A stretch of 13,969 nucleotides of DNA from an uncultured Rhodobacter sp. Its GTDB lineage: Bacteria > Pseudomonadota > Alphaproteobacteria > Rhodobacterales > Rhodobacteraceae. The translations under genes were made by a program, and so were the position numbers. Shown here piece by piece: positions 12,773 to 13,969 of this stretch. Below the pieces are notes generated by a model that saw only the letters and a program-made list of their open reading frames with translations, searched no databases and was not told the origin of the DNA. Positions within the stretch are counted from its first letter, which is position 1. Each line of letters starts with the position of its first letter. The stretch lies in NCBI GenBank assembly GCA_937901435.1, contig CALGTJ010000690.1:1-13969 (forward strand), given 5' to 3'.

Positions 12773-13969
12773 TCAATGCGCCTCGTCCAGCGCCTCGGCC
12801 CGGCGCAAGGACTCCTCTGCCCCCTCCAGATCCCCGTTGCGATTTAGCGAAAGACCCAAATTCGTATGTCCCACGGCGATCACGCGATCCTCTTCCGGCA
12901 AGCGCGCCTCTTTCAACGACAAAGACGCCCGCGCCAGTTCGACAGAACCACCCATATCGCCAGTCGCTCCCAAAAAGAGTGAGGCCTGATTGAGCAAAAA
13001 ATCCATCGCGGCGATTTTCGGAGCGTCTCCACTGCCCCAAAGCGCGCGCAGATGCGGTGTCAACCGCCGACATTCAGGCCAATTGCCGGAATACGCAGGT
13101 GTTGACCCACCCGGATAGACCGCCGCCAAAAGCGCGGCTGCGGCGGCGTTCAGCGGGGCGTCACCTTGCATCGCGCGCAGGGCTGCCGCGCTCATCCGGT
13201 GCAATTCATATCCCACCGTGCCGCGTCGCAGGATAGAGCGATCCACCAAAGCCTCTATCACCGCCGCAACCCGCCCCGGCGCTTGCGCAAGCTCTTGCAG
13301 ATTTTCTGGCATATCTGTTTTGTGAAACTCCCAACGCCCACCCGGAGCATCCACAATCAACCCCGCCTGCAACCCCTCGGGCGCAAACCACGCAAACACA
13401 TCCGCGATCTGTTGGGCGTCGGGGGGAAGGGTATCATAGCTGAGTTGCACCGTCGCAAGGATAGAGCGGGGGTATTCCGGGTGGGCGTCCGCATCGGATA
13501 GTATCGTATCCACCTGTGCAGCAAAACCGGCAAAGCTTTGATCCACCTTGCGCCGCAGCAGGTTCCCCGCAATCACAAGCGCCAAGGGCAGACCGCCCAG
13601 CGTCTCTGCCAGATCGCGTGCGCCTACCCGATCTTCGCTGCGGTGCGAGGTTTCCAGCAAAACCTCTACCGCCGGATCGTCAAGTTCTTTGTAAGCCAGT
13701 GCACCCGGATGCATGACCGCGAAATCGCCCCACCCATTGGCCGCGCGCGTTGTCACGATCAAATGCCCCGGCGGGATCAGATCGCGGAGGGTGGCATAGT
13801 CAGGGATGTTGTCAAAGACAAACAACCACCGCTCTCGCCGGGTGCCCATCAGGTCAAACAGGAGTGTGACCATAGATTCGGTCTTTTGATCGTCTGTCAG
13901 GATGTCTTGTTTGATGTGGGCATAGAGGCGACAAAGGTCCGTGATCAGGGACGATCTGTTCTGCGCATT
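12773..13969 (-). CDS. NB-ARC/TPR STAND-type NTPase, 5' end outside window, probably truncated by a nonsense codon
   Basis: The frame is open to the window edge: 32 codons precede the first internal ATG at 13873, so the true start and the P-loop lie outside. About 398 residues are visible. The NB-ARC part has a Walker B-like strand (RWLFVFDNIPD), the following sensor strand (GHLIVTTRA) and the GLPLAL motif (LGGLPLALVIAG). A winged-helix-like region comes next (SILATVQLSYDTLPPDAQQI ... ALVDRSILRR), then TPR-like helices (VGHTNLGLSLNRNGDLEGAE). Such proteins are nucleotide-driven signalling switches that oligomerise after sensing a ligand with the repeat domain; in bacteria they include regulators and anti-phage sensors. 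The gene stops at TGA 12773-12775 in the middle of a TPR, while the same frame continues with TPR sequence. The original was probably at least 603 codons. The N-terminal effector is not visible, so the role is open. Confidence 0.72.
   Translation of the reverse strand, partial: NAQNRSSLITDLCRLYAHIKQDILTDDQKTESMVTLLFDLMGTRRERWLFVFDNIPDYATLRDLIPPGHLIVTTRAANGWGDFAVMHPGALAYKELDDPAVEVLLETSHRSEDRVGARDLAETLGGLPLALVIAGNLLRRKVDQSFAGFAAQVDTILSDADAHPEYPRSILATVQLSYDTLPPDAQQIADVFAWFAPEGLQAGLIVDAPGGRWEFHKTDMPENLQELAQAPGRVAAVIEALVDRSILRRGTVGYELHRMSAAALRAMQGDAPLNAAAAALLAAVYPGGSTPAYSGNWPECRRLTPHLRALWGSGDAPKIAAMDFLLNQASLFLGATGDMGGSVELARASLSLKEARLPEEDRVIAVGHTNLGLSLNRNGDLEGAEESLRRAEALDEAH

Noticed and set aside
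12773..12775. TGA as selenocysteine or programmed readthrough
   Set aside because: The residue falls at the end of a TPR helix, not at a redox site, and no SECIS-like hairpin was seen directly after it. A nonsense mutation is simpler.

Overview
The window looks like a chromosomal segment of a marine Rhodobacterales (Roseobacter-group) alphaproteobacterium. The pointers are a high-GC coding bias, a ScfR-type short-chain acyl-CoA regulator with TTTGCAAA-like sites in front of it, a BetI/BetA choline module, two DUF1036 proteins, and an intergenic double-hairpin element of a kind I remember from this order. No rRNA, tRNA, insertion sequence, prophage or CRISPR array is visible. No gene-free stretch exceeds about 170 bases.

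Layout. 1-304 (+): 3' end of a Bcr/CflA-type MFS drug exporter. 368-1768 (+): ScfR-family regulator with a likely self-operator at 319-356. 1813-2463 (-): secreted staphylococcal-nuclease-like protein, with two TTAA-rich palindromes between it and betA. 2544-5451 (-): tightly overlapping betI - glutathione S-transferase - betA operon, with a BetI-box-like operator/promoter at 5482-5514. 5542-5599: double-hairpin repeat. 5620-9255 (-): two secreted DUF1036 proteins in a row. The first transcribed has five tandem DUF1036 domains and a Pro/Asp-rich tail; the second has one DUF1036 domain and a different C-terminal module. 9409-10317 (-): DMT/EamA permease. 10417-11025 (+): AhpD-like peroxidase-related protein. 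11052-11651 (-): LysE/ArgO amino-acid exporter. 11714-12203 (+): archaeal-type (DUF120) riboflavin kinase homologue, frameshifted by a 10-bp tandem duplication. 12155-13969 (-): NB-ARC/TPR STAND protein, open at the window edge and interrupted by an in-frame TGA.

How the parts fit. The bet operon would oxidise choline under BetI control, but betB (betaine aldehyde dehydrogenase) is absent and a GST gene sits in its place. The DUF1036 pair is the least explained part: six copies of an uncharacterised four-cysteine exported domain lie in one transcription unit. At the right end two adjacent, tail-to-tail overlapping genes each carry one simple lesion (a 10-bp duplication and a single stop codon). 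That suggests either local gene decay or reversible on/off states.
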